Positions 40,563 to 48,663 of a stretch of DNA of 64,000 bases are shown here, one piece after another (the first letter of the stretch is position 1; every line of letters starts with the position of its first letter). The DNA is from RUG572 sp964386385 (lineage in GTDB: Bacteria > Verrucomicrobiota > Kiritimatiellia > RFP12 > UBA1067): NCBI GenBank assembly GCA_964386385.1, contig CAYLRN010000001.1, positions 1 through 64,000 on the forward strand, read 5' to 3'. A model generated the notes under the pieces. It saw only the letters and a program-made list of their open reading frames with translations. It did not search any database and was not told the DNA's origin. A program made the translations under genes and the position numbers.

Positions 40563-41471
40563 ATGGACAGAAGGACGTTTCTGAAAACGGGGCTGCTGGC
40601 CGGCGCAAATGCGCTGGCCGGCGGCCTCGCCGTCCGGTCCGCCGACGTTCCCGACCGCGTTCCGTACGATGGGACGATCGGCGACAGGCTCTGGATGTGG
40701 GGGCATCATCCGATGGCGTTCGCCTCGCTTCGCGGCGACGGCGGGGAGAAGTACAATCTCCCGTACGACCGGCGCATCGACATGGCCGACGCCTGCAGGA
40801 GAATGGGGATTCCCGGCTGCTTCGTAGTCCGATGGCTCAATCTGCCGACAAGGGACGAGCTGCCCGCCTACATGAAGCAGTTCTCGCAGACGAGGCGCGT
40901 GGGCTTCTCCATCACCGACAGCGCAAAGGAGACGTTCGAGGAGAAGGTGGAGATCGGGCTTGGACTGGCGGACAGAATGCCGAATCTCACGACGCTCATC
41001 CTCGACGACTTCTGGCGTCCGGGATGCCGTCAGGACTATGCCGCCCTCGTCCGCGCGAGGAAGCGCATTGCGGAGCGCCGCCTGAGGCTCAGCGCGGTGC
41101 TGTACGCCGACGCCGACGGCGTCCGGCAGGAACTCAAACGGGAGATCGACCTGTGCGACGAAATCACGTTCTGGTTCTGGCATGGGAAGAACGTCGGCGG
41201 AATCGAGGAGCAGGTGGCGAAGCTGCGCGCGCTTGCAGGTCCCGACAAGCCGATTCTGCTTGGGCAGTACATGTGGGATTTCGGCGGACGCGGGCCGATA
41301 TCCGCCGAGCGCATGGAAGGGCAGCTTGCACAGACCTCGCGCCTTCTCGCCCGGCGAGAGATCGCGGGCGTGATCTTCCACTGCACGCCGCTTGTGGACA
41401 TGGATGTGGAGGCCGTCGAGATATCACGCCGCTGGATCCGCGAAAACGCCTCGCGCCCATGGGGCGCATGA
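40563..41471 (+). CDS. Tat-exported protein of unknown function, TIM-barrel-like
   Basis: This 302-residue protein begins with a twin-arginine signal (MDRRTFLKTGLLAGANALAGG) and starts 4 nt after the rhamnosidase stop codon. The mature part alternates predicted strands and helices as in a TIM barrel: GCFVVRWLNL, RVGFSITDS, LTTLILDDFWRPG, LSAVLYADAD, EITFWFWHGKNV, PILLGQYMWDFG, AGVIFHC. Acidic residues end several strands (LDDF, TPLVDMD), as in glycosidases, but no family is recognised. Coexpression with the rhamnosidase suggests a role in rhamnoside or pectin use. Confidence 0.7.
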   Translation: MDRRTFLKTGLLAGANALAGGLAVRSADVPDRVPYDGTIGDRLWMWGHHPMAFASLRGDGGEKYNLPYDRRIDMADACRRMGIPGCFVVRWLNLPTRDELPAYMKQFSQTRRVGFSITDSAKETFEEKVEIGLGLADRMPNLTTLILDDFWRPGCRQDYAALVRARKRIAERRLRLSAVLYADADGVRQELKREIDLCDEITFWFWHGKNVGGIEEQVAKLRALAGPDKPILLGQYMWDFGGRGPISAERMEGQLAQTSRLLARREIAGVIFHCTPLVDMDVEAVEISRRWIRENASRPWGA

Positions 41472-41493
41472 GGCGGGAGGAGGAGACGAGGCG

Positions 41494-43017
41494 ATGAGAG
41501 ACTTTAATGAAACGGCGAAAGCCGCCCTGTTGACGCTGGCCTGCGCGGCGGCGCTTTGCGCGTCTGGCGGCAATCGCGTCCGCTGCGCCCCCGTCGACGA
41601 CGGTCGCGCGCTCTCCAATCCCGGCATGGGATGGCAGTGCTACTACTACGACAACAGCCCGGCGAACTACGGACGCTTTCTCGAACCAGGCGACACGGCA
41701 GAATGGTTTCCCGGATGCAACCAGGTCTATCTCCGCTTCCCATGGAGCATGATCGAGCCAGAGGAAGGCGTCTTCAACTGGGCGGCGGTGGATTCCGTGA
41801 TGCAGCGCTTCACCGACCGCGGATGCCAGGTCTCGTTCCGCATCACCGCCTCGGAGAGCTGGTGCGAATACGCCACGCCGAAATGGGTGTTCGACGCCGG
41901 CGCGAAGGCCATCCGCTGGACATGGCAGAAAGGCCCCGATCCGAACGGCCGGTTCGTCGACCCGGACTTCAACGACCCCGTGTTCCTTGAAAAGCTGGAC
42001 AACTTCCTGCGGGCGTTCGCGGCGCGGTACGACGGCGACGAGCGCATTGCGTTCGTCGACATCGGCTCGTTCGGCGTCTGGGGCGAGGGACACACCGGGT
42101 TCTCGGCGAAATTCGGCAAGGAGGAGACGGCGCGGGCCGTCCGCGCCCATGTCGACCTGCACTGCCGGCATTTCAGGAAGACGCTGCTGGCGATTTCGGA
42201 CGACGTGGACGGTGGATGGAACATGAGCGGGAACTGGCCGCTGACCGACTACGCGCGCTCGAAGGGCGTCACCCTGCGCGACGATTCGATTCTCGTGAGC
42301 GCTCCGCCCAACCAGTGGAAGCACGCGGAGATGGCAGACCGCTACTGGCGGACGCTTCCGGTAATCGTCGAAAGCGGGCATTTCCGCGAGTGCGGGAAGA
42401 CCTGGGACGACGAGCTGCTGTACCGGTCCGTCGAGGCCTACCACGCCTCGTTCATGGCCATCCACGGCGACGCGCGTGAGATTCTCAAGACCTCGCCGAA
42501 AGCGATCGAGCGGATCAACCGCCGATTGGGATACCGCTTCAACCTTCGGGCGGCGTCCTGGCCGAAGACAGTGCGCGTCGGCTCGCACGATCCGAAAAGG
42601 CCAATCGACTGGTTCGGAAACGCCAACGTCGGACTGGACGCGGAGCCGTTCACAGTCGACTGGGCATGGGCGAACGTCGGCGTCGCGCCGTGCCTCCGGG
42701 ACGCCTATCCCGCCCTGACGGTGAAGGACGCGAAGGGGCGCGTGCTGGCCGTTCTCGTTGACGACGGCCTCAATCTGCGGACGCTGGAGACGGCAGAGCC
42801 CGGAAAGGCCGCGACGAAGTCGTCCGCGAAGTCGTTCACGCTCGGCCGCTGGCTCATGCCGGTCCTGCCATGCGGGACGTTCGACGTCTACGTGTCCGTC
42901 GGAAAGGTGGACGGAACTCCGGTCTACGAGCTCCCGTATCCAGCCGGTGACGGCCATCGCCGCTATCGCCTCGGCGCGATCGAATTCGCCTCTAATCAAA
43001 TGGCAGATGCACTGTAG
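41494..43017 (+). CDS. Secreted DUF4832-type putative glycosidase
   Basis: A 507-residue protein with a hydrophobic N-terminus (AALLTLACAAALCASGG). It looks like a GH-A clan TIM barrel followed by a C-terminal beta domain, the organisation of DUF4874/DUF4832 proteins. NPGMGWQCYYYDNSP near residue 42 is the typical opening. FVDIGSFGVWGEGH (about 187-200) carries a Glu in the acid/base position, and LPVIVESGHF (about 288) another Glu that may be the nucleophile. The beta domain begins near 395 (VGLDAEPFTVDWAWANVGVAPC). The ATG follows GGGAGGAGGAG. It is the third gene of the rhamnosidase cluster. Activity is not known. Confidence 0.75.
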   Translation: MRDFNETAKAALLTLACAAALCASGGNRVRCAPVDDGRALSNPGMGWQCYYYDNSPANYGRFLEPGDTAEWFPGCNQVYLRFPWSMIEPEEGVFNWAAVDSVMQRFTDRGCQVSFRITASESWCEYATPKWVFDAGAKAIRWTWQKGPDPNGRFVDPDFNDPVFLEKLDNFLRAFAARYDGDERIAFVDIGSFGVWGEGHTGFSAKFGKEETARAVRAHVDLHCRHFRKTLLAISDDVDGGWNMSGNWPLTDYARSKGVTLRDDSILVSAPPNQWKHAEMADRYWRTLPVIVESGHFRECGKTWDDELLYRSVEAYHASFMAIHGDAREILKTSPKAIERINRRLGYRFNLRAASWPKTVRVGSHDPKRPIDWFGNANVGLDAEPFTVDWAWANVGVAPCLRDAYPALTVKDAKGRVLAVLVDDGLNLRTLETAEPGKAATKSSAKSFTLGRWLMPVLPCGTFDVYVSVGKVDGTPVYELPYPAGDGHRRYRLGAIEFASNQMADAL

Positions 43018-43047
43018 TTGATTGCCCGATGAGGGAACGGTTCCGCC

Positions 43048-44121
43048 ATGGATTTCCGTAGTCTGTCTGCCATCGCATTGACTGCTCTGACCGCGCTGGC
43101 GTCCGTCCAGACGTCCCGCGCCTGTCCGTTCTGCTACGAGGGGCGGACGAGCGGCGACCTGTTCTGCACGGGCCTCCACGAGTGGAAGGAGGGAAAGGTC
43201 TCCTACGGATGGTACTGGGAGTGGACGGACTCCTGGAGCGGGGACTGGTACTACCACGGCATTGACGGCTACGACTGGTACGACGGCGGGCTCATGCCGC
43301 TGGGCGTGTGGAGTCCCGTGGCGCCGGACGTGCCGGAGCAGTCGAACCCCATGCCGGCGCAGGCGACCTCGCGGGACCCCGTGAACCTCCTCGCGGGGCG
43401 CGTCATGTGCCTCGTGGAGGACGGGCACGTCCTCGCGGACGTCGGCGCGGACGGCGGGCCGCTGCGCGTCTACGTCCGGACGGAGGGCGTGGACGGATGG
43501 CTCGGCTTCGTCGACCTGACGGGCGACGCCCCGCGCGGGCGCTGGTTCGTGGCGGACGCGACCGGAAGCGTCCGCGCCGTCGTGGACGACGGCGGCGGCA
43601 TGATCGAGCGCTACGACTGCGACGCCTGGGGGCGTGTCCTGCGCATCGAGGGCGCGGACGGCGTTCCGCGCGCCCGGAGCGCGGTGGGCAACCGGATCGT
43701 CTGGCAGGGGCGCGAGTGGTTTCCCGCCTCCTCTCTCTATTTCTTCCGCGAGCGGTGGTACGACCCGGTCGTCGGACGCTGGGTCTCGGAGGACCCGGTC
43801 GGCCTCGCCGGCGGCCTCAACCTCTACGAGTTCTGCGGCGGCGACCCGGTGAACGACAGAGATCCGTTCGGTCTTGCGCGAATCGGAGTGCGGGGCTGTG
43901 GAGGCTTAACACTACTGCGACATTGGTGGCAATTGGAATCTACTATCCATGGACATGGCCGTCCGTTGAGTTCAACATGGGACCATACCACCAGCACATT
44001 TTCTTTGAGGATGGCTTGTCGCCGAGTAATGTGGGCTATTTTAAAAAGGGGATTTTCCCTGATGATCCCACCAATATTGGACGATACCATTTTGGATTTC
44101 GGCGATATGACGATGACTTGA
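43048..44121 (+). CDS. Short RHS-core protein; C-terminal tip frameshifted
   Basis: The 357-residue frame starts with a signal-like segment (MDFRSLSAIALTALTALASVQTSRA). It contains a single RHS-type region: FVADATGSVRAVVDDGGGMIERYDCDAWGRVL and YFFRERWYDPVVGRWVSEDP, ending in EFCGGDPVNDRDPFGL (about 260-275), the RHS-associated core that precedes variable toxin tips. Long YD-repeat arrays are absent, so it is a miniature RHS protein. After DPFGLA the frame no longer encodes a convincing protein; a sensible tip continues in two other frames to 44266. Either the gene is inactivated or the sequence has two single-base errors. GC content drops at the tip. Confidence 0.7.
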   Translation: MDFRSLSAIALTALTALASVQTSRACPFCYEGRTSGDLFCTGLHEWKEGKVSYGWYWEWTDSWSGDWYYHGIDGYDWYDGGLMPLGVWSPVAPDVPEQSNPMPAQATSRDPVNLLAGRVMCLVEDGHVLADVGADGGPLRVYVRTEGVDGWLGFVDLTGDAPRGRWFVADATGSVRAVVDDGGGMIERYDCDAWGRVLRIEGADGVPRARSAVGNRIVWQGREWFPASSLYFFRERWYDPVVGRWVSEDPVGLAGGLNLYEFCGGDPVNDRDPFGLARIGVRGCGGLTLLRHWWQLESTIHGHGRPLSSTWDHTTSTFSLRMACRRVMWAILKRGFSLMIPPILDDTILDFGDMTMT

Positions 44122-44266
44122 TGCGCCGTGCCGTGCAGAATGTCTTGAATTCTAGAAGTGGAATGAGAAGGGTGCGGCGGTTGGTGGCTACAATTTCCTG
44201 TTCCACAACTGTCAGGACTTCGTGGATGCGGTCGTTGACGAATATGACAGATTGGAGAGGAAGTAG
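43890..44266 (+). pseudogene. Out-of-frame RHS tip domain with an NCQDF motif
   Basis: In the frame one base behind that of the RHS core, GPYHQHIFFEDGLSPSNVGY and YHFGFRRYDDDLMRRAVQNV (about 43980-44150) form a convincing domain. Near 44152 the frame changes again and continues NEKGAAVGGYNFLFHNCQDFV to TAG at 44264. One missing base in TCTAGAAGTGG would join the last two parts. The spaced His and NCQDF (Asn-Cys) resemble the LRAT/NlpC-like or lipase-type tips of RHS and other polymorphic proteins. Whether this is decay, recoding or a sequencing error cannot be told here. Confidence 0.6.
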
Positions 44267-44279
44267 GAGGTGTTTTCAA

Positions 44280-44876
44280 ATGAAAACAGCATTTGTTGTT
44301 GTGCCGCTGGCCGGCTTCCTGGGAGGATGCTCTCTTTGCTATCGAGTGGTGAACAATTTGTTGGGCGTTGGAGACACGCTCGCATTATACGGAAAGGAGG
44401 CCATGGGGATTTCGGAAGAGTCCTTTCCGAAGATTGCGGAGCTTCGATTGGATTGTGTGGAGGAAGACGGAACGTTCGTGTACCGTGCGGCCTTTCGTCC
44501 GAGAAAGGTAAGGCTTCATTATTTCGCTTTGGCATATGAGTGCCCGAAGCGGGCAGACGGAGTTTTGTACGACTTTTTTCTTGCTGACGAGGATTTTCGT
44601 TTCGACGGCAAGGTCGACGTCGAGATTCGCCACGATGGAAAACTGCATGAGCGTCGGTTTGGAAAAGTGCAATATCCGATGGTGTACGGCGAGACAGTCG
44701 ACCGGTGCGGCAGTGTATGGCACAACGTTGGCCGACTTGACGTAGGCGACGTCCCATGGCGATTCTCGGACGAGGTGGAGGTCTGTGTCCGCGTCTCCGA
44801 CGAGAACGTCATGGAGCGGTTGAGGCGAAAGGGCGCTCGGATGTTCGTCTATGAATACAATCAACTGGAGATGTGA
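44280..44876 (+). CDS. Lipoprotein of unknown function next to the RHS gene
   Basis: A 198-residue protein with a lipoprotein signal (MKTAFVVVPLAGFLGGC) and an AGGAGGTG ribosome site that overlaps the end of the RHS tip remnant. The mature part is beta-rich (RPRKVRLHYFALAYECP; FRFDGKVDVEIRHDGKLHERRFGKVQYP) and ends with DENVMERLRRKGARMFVYEYNQ. No family recognised. Position directly after a toxin-like RHS tip and lower GC content suggest an immunity or accessory protein acquired with the tip; this is inference. Confidence 0.65.
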   Translation: MKTAFVVVPLAGFLGGCSLCYRVVNNLLGVGDTLALYGKEAMGISEESFPKIAELRLDCVEEDGTFVYRAAFRPRKVRLHYFALAYECPKRADGVLYDFFLADEDFRFDGKVDVEIRHDGKLHERRFGKVQYPMVYGETVDRCGSVWHNVGRLDVGDVPWRFSDEVEVCVRVSDENVMERLRRKGARMFVYEYNQLEM

Positions 44877-44970
44877 ATTTCGTTGGACGGAGAAAGCGAA
44901 TGCGAAGGGAAACGACTTTGCGGAGACGGATGCCTACATCTCCATTTGGCAAGGTAGATGCGGATTTGAA

Positions 44971-44999
44971 TTGAACGTCTTCGCAGTTTGGTGTATAAT
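44971..44999 (+). promoter_or_regulatory. Promoter TTGAAC-N17-TATAAT of galM
   Basis: TTGAAC (44971-44976) and TATAAT (44994-44999) are 17 bp apart. A 32-nt leader with AAGGAG at 45026 precedes the galM start. Confidence 0.75.
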
Positions 45000-45037
45000 C
45001 GTACGAAAAATTTTATAAACGATTCAAGGAGCAGACA

Positions 45038-46090
45038 ATGCGCAATTCGATCGAGTCAAGTCCATGGGGCGTCTTCGAGGGCGAAGAGGTCCGCCTGTGG
45101 AGTCTTGTGAACGCCAACGGCCTTGAACTGCATTTCTCCAACTGGGGCGGACGCCTCGTGAAGGCCCTCGTCCCCGACCGCGACGGACGTCTTGAGAACG
45201 TCACGCTCGGCTGGCCGACTCTGGACGAATACGTGGGCGAGCATGGCGGCACGTACTTCGGCGCCCTCGTCGGCCGCTACGGCAACCGCATCGGCGACGG
45301 AAAGTTCACCCTCGACGGAACGACGTACTCCCTTGAACTCAACAACGCGCCAGGCGGCATTCCGTGCGCCCTGCACGGCGGTCTGCGCGGCTTCTCCCTG
45401 CGCACGTGGAGGCTCGTGCGCGAGATCCACGAGGCGGACAAGGTCGGGCTCGTCCTTGCCATCTCCTCTCCTGACGGAGAGGGCGGCTACCCCGGCAACG
45501 TGGAGGTCGAGGCCACGATCACGCTCGACGACGCGAACGTCTGGCGTCTCGAATGGCGCGCTACGACGGACAAGGCGACTCCCCTTGCGTTCACCGAGCA
45601 CGCCTACTGGAATCTGGACGGCGTTGCCGCCGGGACGACCGTCATGGACCACGAGCTCCAGATCTCCGCCTCGAACTACACGCCCTACGGCCCGGCGATG
45701 ATTCCCACCGGCGAGATCCGCGCCGTCGAAGGCACTCCGTTCGACTTCCGCGCCCCGCACGCGATCGGCGAACGCCACGACGACGACTTCCCCGAACTCA
45801 AGTACGGCGCCGGCTACGACATCAACTGGGCGCTCGACGGCGAACCGGATGCCCTGCGCCCCGCCTGCGCGCTCGTCTCACGCAAGACCGGCCGCCGCCT
45901 CGAAGTCTGGACGACCGAGCCCGGACTGCAGATCTACGACGGACACTACCTCCCCGCGCCCAACTCCGGAATCGCGCTGGAGACGCAGCATTTCCCCGAC
46001 TCGCCGAACAAGCCGCAGTTCCCGACGACGATCGTCCGGCCAGGCCAGACGCTGACGTCGGCGACGGAATTCCGCTTCAAGACGGTCTGA
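45038..46090 (+). CDS. galM: Aldose 1-epimerase (galactose mutarotase)
   Basis: A 350-residue cytoplasmic mutarotase that interconverts alpha and beta anomers of hexoses for sugar catabolism. ALHGGLRGF (about 110) and FTEHAYWNLDG (about 185) provide the two catalytic His residues. LETQHFPDSPNKPQFP near the C-terminus provides the catalytic Glu. GGTYFGALVGRYGNRIGDGKF is also diagnostic. No signal peptide is present. It has its own promoter and ribosome site (AAGGAGCAGACA). Confidence 0.93.
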   Translation: MRNSIESSPWGVFEGEEVRLWSLVNANGLELHFSNWGGRLVKALVPDRDGRLENVTLGWPTLDEYVGEHGGTYFGALVGRYGNRIGDGKFTLDGTTYSLELNNAPGGIPCALHGGLRGFSLRTWRLVREIHEADKVGLVLAISSPDGEGGYPGNVEVEATITLDDANVWRLEWRATTDKATPLAFTEHAYWNLDGVAAGTTVMDHELQISASNYTPYGPAMIPTGEIRAVEGTPFDFRAPHAIGERHDDDFPELKYGAGYDINWALDGEPDALRPACALVSRKTGRRLEVWTTEPGLQIYDGHYLPAPNSGIALETQHFPDSPNKPQFPTTIVRPGQTLTSATEFRFKTV

Positions 46091-46198
46091 CGGGCCGGCG
46101 AACCGACAATTTTGTCGGTCATTGCGCCGTTTCCCCTTGCCATTTCCCATTGATGATGGGATAATGCTTGTGTTTTGTTTAAAAACAGGATTTTGCAG

Positions 46199-46660
46199 AT
46201 GAAAGAGGTAAATGGAAAGCTCTCCGCGGCGGGACTGAAGATGGCGTTTGTCGCCAGTCGCTTCAACTCGTTCCTCGTGGAGCAGCTTGTGAAGGGCGCT
46301 CTCGACGCTTTCGTGCGCCTTGGCGGCAGCGAGGAGGACGTCGTCCTCGTCCGCGTCCCTGGCGCATACGAGATTCCGGTCGTCGCGAAGAGGCTTGCGC
46401 AGTCGAAGAAGTTCGACGCGGTCGTCGGACTTGGCGCGGTCGTGCAGGGGGCGACGGCGCACGCGGGGCTCATATGCGAGACGACGGCGCGCGCGTTCAG
46501 CGAGATCGCGCTCGATACGGGCATCCCCGTGGCGGACGGCGTGGTGAGCGCGGAGAACCTCGAGCAGGCGGTGGAGCGCTGCGGCACGAAGCAGGGCAAC
46601 AAGGGCTTTGCTGCGACGCAGGCGGCGATAGAGCTGGCCAACGTCATGAAGCAGATTTGA
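46199..46660 (+). CDS. ribH: 6,7-dimethyl-8-ribityllumazine synthase
   Basis: RibH (153 residues) condenses ArP and 3,4-dihydroxybutanone phosphate to lumazine, the penultimate step of riboflavin synthesis. MAFVASRFNSFLVEQLVKGALD, RVPGAYEIPVVAKRLA, VGLGAVVQGATAHAGLIC and the final TKQGNKGFAATQAAIELANVM are all family signatures, with the conserved His in ATAHAG. The ATG at 46199 fits the normal length; a TTG at 46175 is possible. No FMN riboswitch is visible upstream, although a GATAAT box occurs near 46158. The other rib genes are not in the window. Confidence 0.93.
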   Translation: MKEVNGKLSAAGLKMAFVASRFNSFLVEQLVKGALDAFVRLGGSEEDVVLVRVPGAYEIPVVAKRLAQSKKFDAVVGLGAVVQGATAHAGLICETTARAFSEIALDTGIPVADGVVSAENLEQAVERCGTKQGNKGFAATQAAIELANVMKQI

Positions 46661-46700
46661 GACGCTGAAGGAATGTTGAATGCAGGAAAATGAAAGGTCG

Positions 46701-47954
46701 ATGAAAATGGCGAAGCAAGTCAAGAAGGTCGCGTTTCTCACGGCGGGCGGTCTGGCGCCGTGCCTGAGTTCCTCGATTGGGTTTCTGATCGACGAATATA
46801 CGAAGAAAGCGCCCGAAGTGGAGATGATCGGCTACATCAACGGCTACATGGGGCTGCTTCAGGGCAACTCGATCCCCGTAACGGACGAGGTCCGCAGGAA
46901 CGCCCTCGAGCTCACTCTCCACGGCGGAAGCCCGATCGGCAACAGCCGCGTGAAGCTCACGAACGTCAAGGACTGCGTCAAGCGCGGCCTCGTCAAGGAA
47001 GGCGAAGACCCCCTCAAGGTCGCGGCGGAGCAGCTGGTCAAGGACGGCGTCGACGTCCTGCACACGATCGGCGGCGACGACACGAACACGACGGCGGCGG
47101 ACCTTGCCGCCTACCTCGCGAAGAACGACTATCCTCTCACGGTCGTCGGCCTTCCGAAGACGATTGACAACGACGTCTACCCGATCAAGCAGTCGCTCGG
47201 CGCGTACACCGCCGCCGAGGAGGGCGCAAAGTACTTTGTGAACGTGGTCAAGGAGAACAGCGCCAACCCCCGTTCGCTCATCATCCACGAGGTGATGGGG
47301 CGCAACTGCGGCTGGCTGACGGCGTTCACGGCCATCTACTACCACAAGTTCATCCAGCGCCGGCTCAACTTCCTCCCGGAGTTCGGCCTCACCCGCGACC
47401 GTCAGGACGTGCACGCCGTCTACGTGCCGGAGTCGCGAATCGACTTCGATTCGGAGGCCCGCCGCCTTCGCAGAATCATGGACAAGAACGACTGCGTCAA
47501 CATCTTCGTCAGCGAAGGCGCCTGCGTCAAGCAGATCATCGCCGAGATGAAGAAGGCCGGCGAGGACGTTCCGCTTGACGCCTTCGGGCATCCCCGGCTC
47601 GACAAGGTCAACGTCGGCCAGTGGTTCGCCAAGCAGTTCGGCGAGCGCCTTGGCGCGGAGAAGACCCAGGTCTTCAAGAGCGGCTACTTCGCCCGCTCCG
47701 CGGCGCCGAACAAGAAGGACCTCAGCCTCATCCACCAGTGCTGCGAGGTGGCGGTGGAAAGTGCGCTCCGGGGCGAGGGCGGCGTCGTCGGCAAGGACGA
47801 GGACGCCTCCAACAAGATCCGCGCCTGCGAGTTCGAGCGCATCGCGGGCGGCAAGCCGTTCAACGTCCGCAACAGCCGCTTCCGCAAGATGCTCGCCGAA
47901 ATCGGCCAGCCGCGTCCGCGCAAGACGCGCGTCGTCAAGAAGAACAAGAAGTAA
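46701..47954 (+). CDS. pfp: Pyrophosphate--fructose 6-phosphate 1-phosphotransferase
   Basis: A 417-residue phosphofructokinase of the PPi-using type, which makes fructose 1,6-bisphosphate reversibly using pyrophosphate. TIGGDDTNTTA (about 123-133) has Asp where ATP enzymes have Gly, and GLPKTIDNDVYP (about 150-161) has Lys in the PKTIDND motif; both features mark PPi dependence. EVMGRNCGWLTAFTAI is the substrate-binding MGR segment. ATGs at 46680, 46701 and 46707 are all in frame; 46701 or 46707 suits the AAAGG site best. The gene sits between ribH and a HAD-like gene with short gaps. Confidence 0.92.
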   Translation: MKMAKQVKKVAFLTAGGLAPCLSSSIGFLIDEYTKKAPEVEMIGYINGYMGLLQGNSIPVTDEVRRNALELTLHGGSPIGNSRVKLTNVKDCVKRGLVKEGEDPLKVAAEQLVKDGVDVLHTIGGDDTNTTAADLAAYLAKNDYPLTVVGLPKTIDNDVYPIKQSLGAYTAAEEGAKYFVNVVKENSANPRSLIIHEVMGRNCGWLTAFTAIYYHKFIQRRLNFLPEFGLTRDRQDVHAVYVPESRIDFDSEARRLRRIMDKNDCVNIFVSEGACVKQIIAEMKKAGEDVPLDAFGHPRLDKVNVGQWFAKQFGERLGAEKTQVFKSGYFARSAAPNKKDLSLIHQCCEVAVESALRGEGGVVGKDEDASNKIRACEFERIAGGKPFNVRNSRFRKMLAEIGQPRPRKTRVVKKNKK

Positions 47955-47978
47955 GGCCGTTCAGCGAAGGGAAAGAAA

Positions 47979-48662
47979 ATGTCTGAAGAGAAAAAGAAAT
48001 ATCCGCGCGGCGTGATCGTCGAGTACGATTTCACCGCCGTCGACGGCGCGCAGCTCCTGTTCGATGTCGCGAAGGAGGTCCTTGCGGGGAAGGGCGTCGA
48101 GCTCGACGTGAAGATTGAGGCGATGCACCTCGTCGGCGGAAACTACCAGGGCGCGCTCGCGGAACTGGCCGAGACGCTGGAGAAGGACTTCGTTCCGGGC
48201 GACGTCGCGCGCGAACTGGCCGCGGCATTCAATTCCGCGCTGGCGGAGAAGGTCGCCGCCGCCGCGACGCCGGGCTTCAAGGCGTTCGTCTCCGCGCTGA
48301 CCGCGCGCGGTCTCAAGGTCGTCGTCGCGTCCCGCGCCGGCGTAGACGCCCTCAAGCCCGCGCTCGAGGGGCTTGACCCCGACCTCGTCGTCCCCTACGC
48401 CGAACAGTCGAACACCTACGGCAATGGGAAGTGGGACGTCTGGCGTCGCGCCTGCAGCGCGAACGGACTCATCGACCTGCTCACCGTCGGCGTAACGGGG
48501 TCCGGCCCCGGCGTCAAGGCCGCGCTCGTGGCGGGAATCAGCGCCCTTGCAATCGTGCACCCGCATGTCGAATACCAGGACTTCGGCGGCGCGGACGTCG
48601 TCGCCGAGAAGTTCAGCGCAGACCTCGCGAAGGAAGTCCTCCGCATGCTCCACATGGACTAA
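47979..48662 (+). CDS. Degenerate HAD-superfamily protein
   Basis: The 227-residue product has the layout of a small HAD phosphatase, but key residues differ. Where HAD motif I should read DxDx(T/V), here it is GVIVEYDFTAVDG, so the nucleophile Asp is replaced by Glu. A motif II-like VVVASRAG occurs near residue 113. The motif IV region LTVGVTGSGPGVKAALVAGISALAIV (about 168-193) lacks the acidic GD(S/T) pair. A cap-like helical insertion lies between residues 20 and 90. It is probably not a phosphatase in the usual sense and may bind a ligand or regulate its neighbours. It starts 24 nt after pfp and ends one base before the mazG start. Confidence 0.65.
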   Translation: MSEEKKKYPRGVIVEYDFTAVDGAQLLFDVAKEVLAGKGVELDVKIEAMHLVGGNYQGALAELAETLEKDFVPGDVARELAAAFNSALAEKVAAAATPGFKAFVSALTARGLKVVVASRAGVDALKPALEGLDPDLVVPYAEQSNTYGNGKWDVWRRACSANGLIDLLTVGVTGSGPGVKAALVAGISALAIVHPHVEYQDFGGADVVAEKFSADLAKEVLRMLHMD

Positions 48663-48663
48663 G

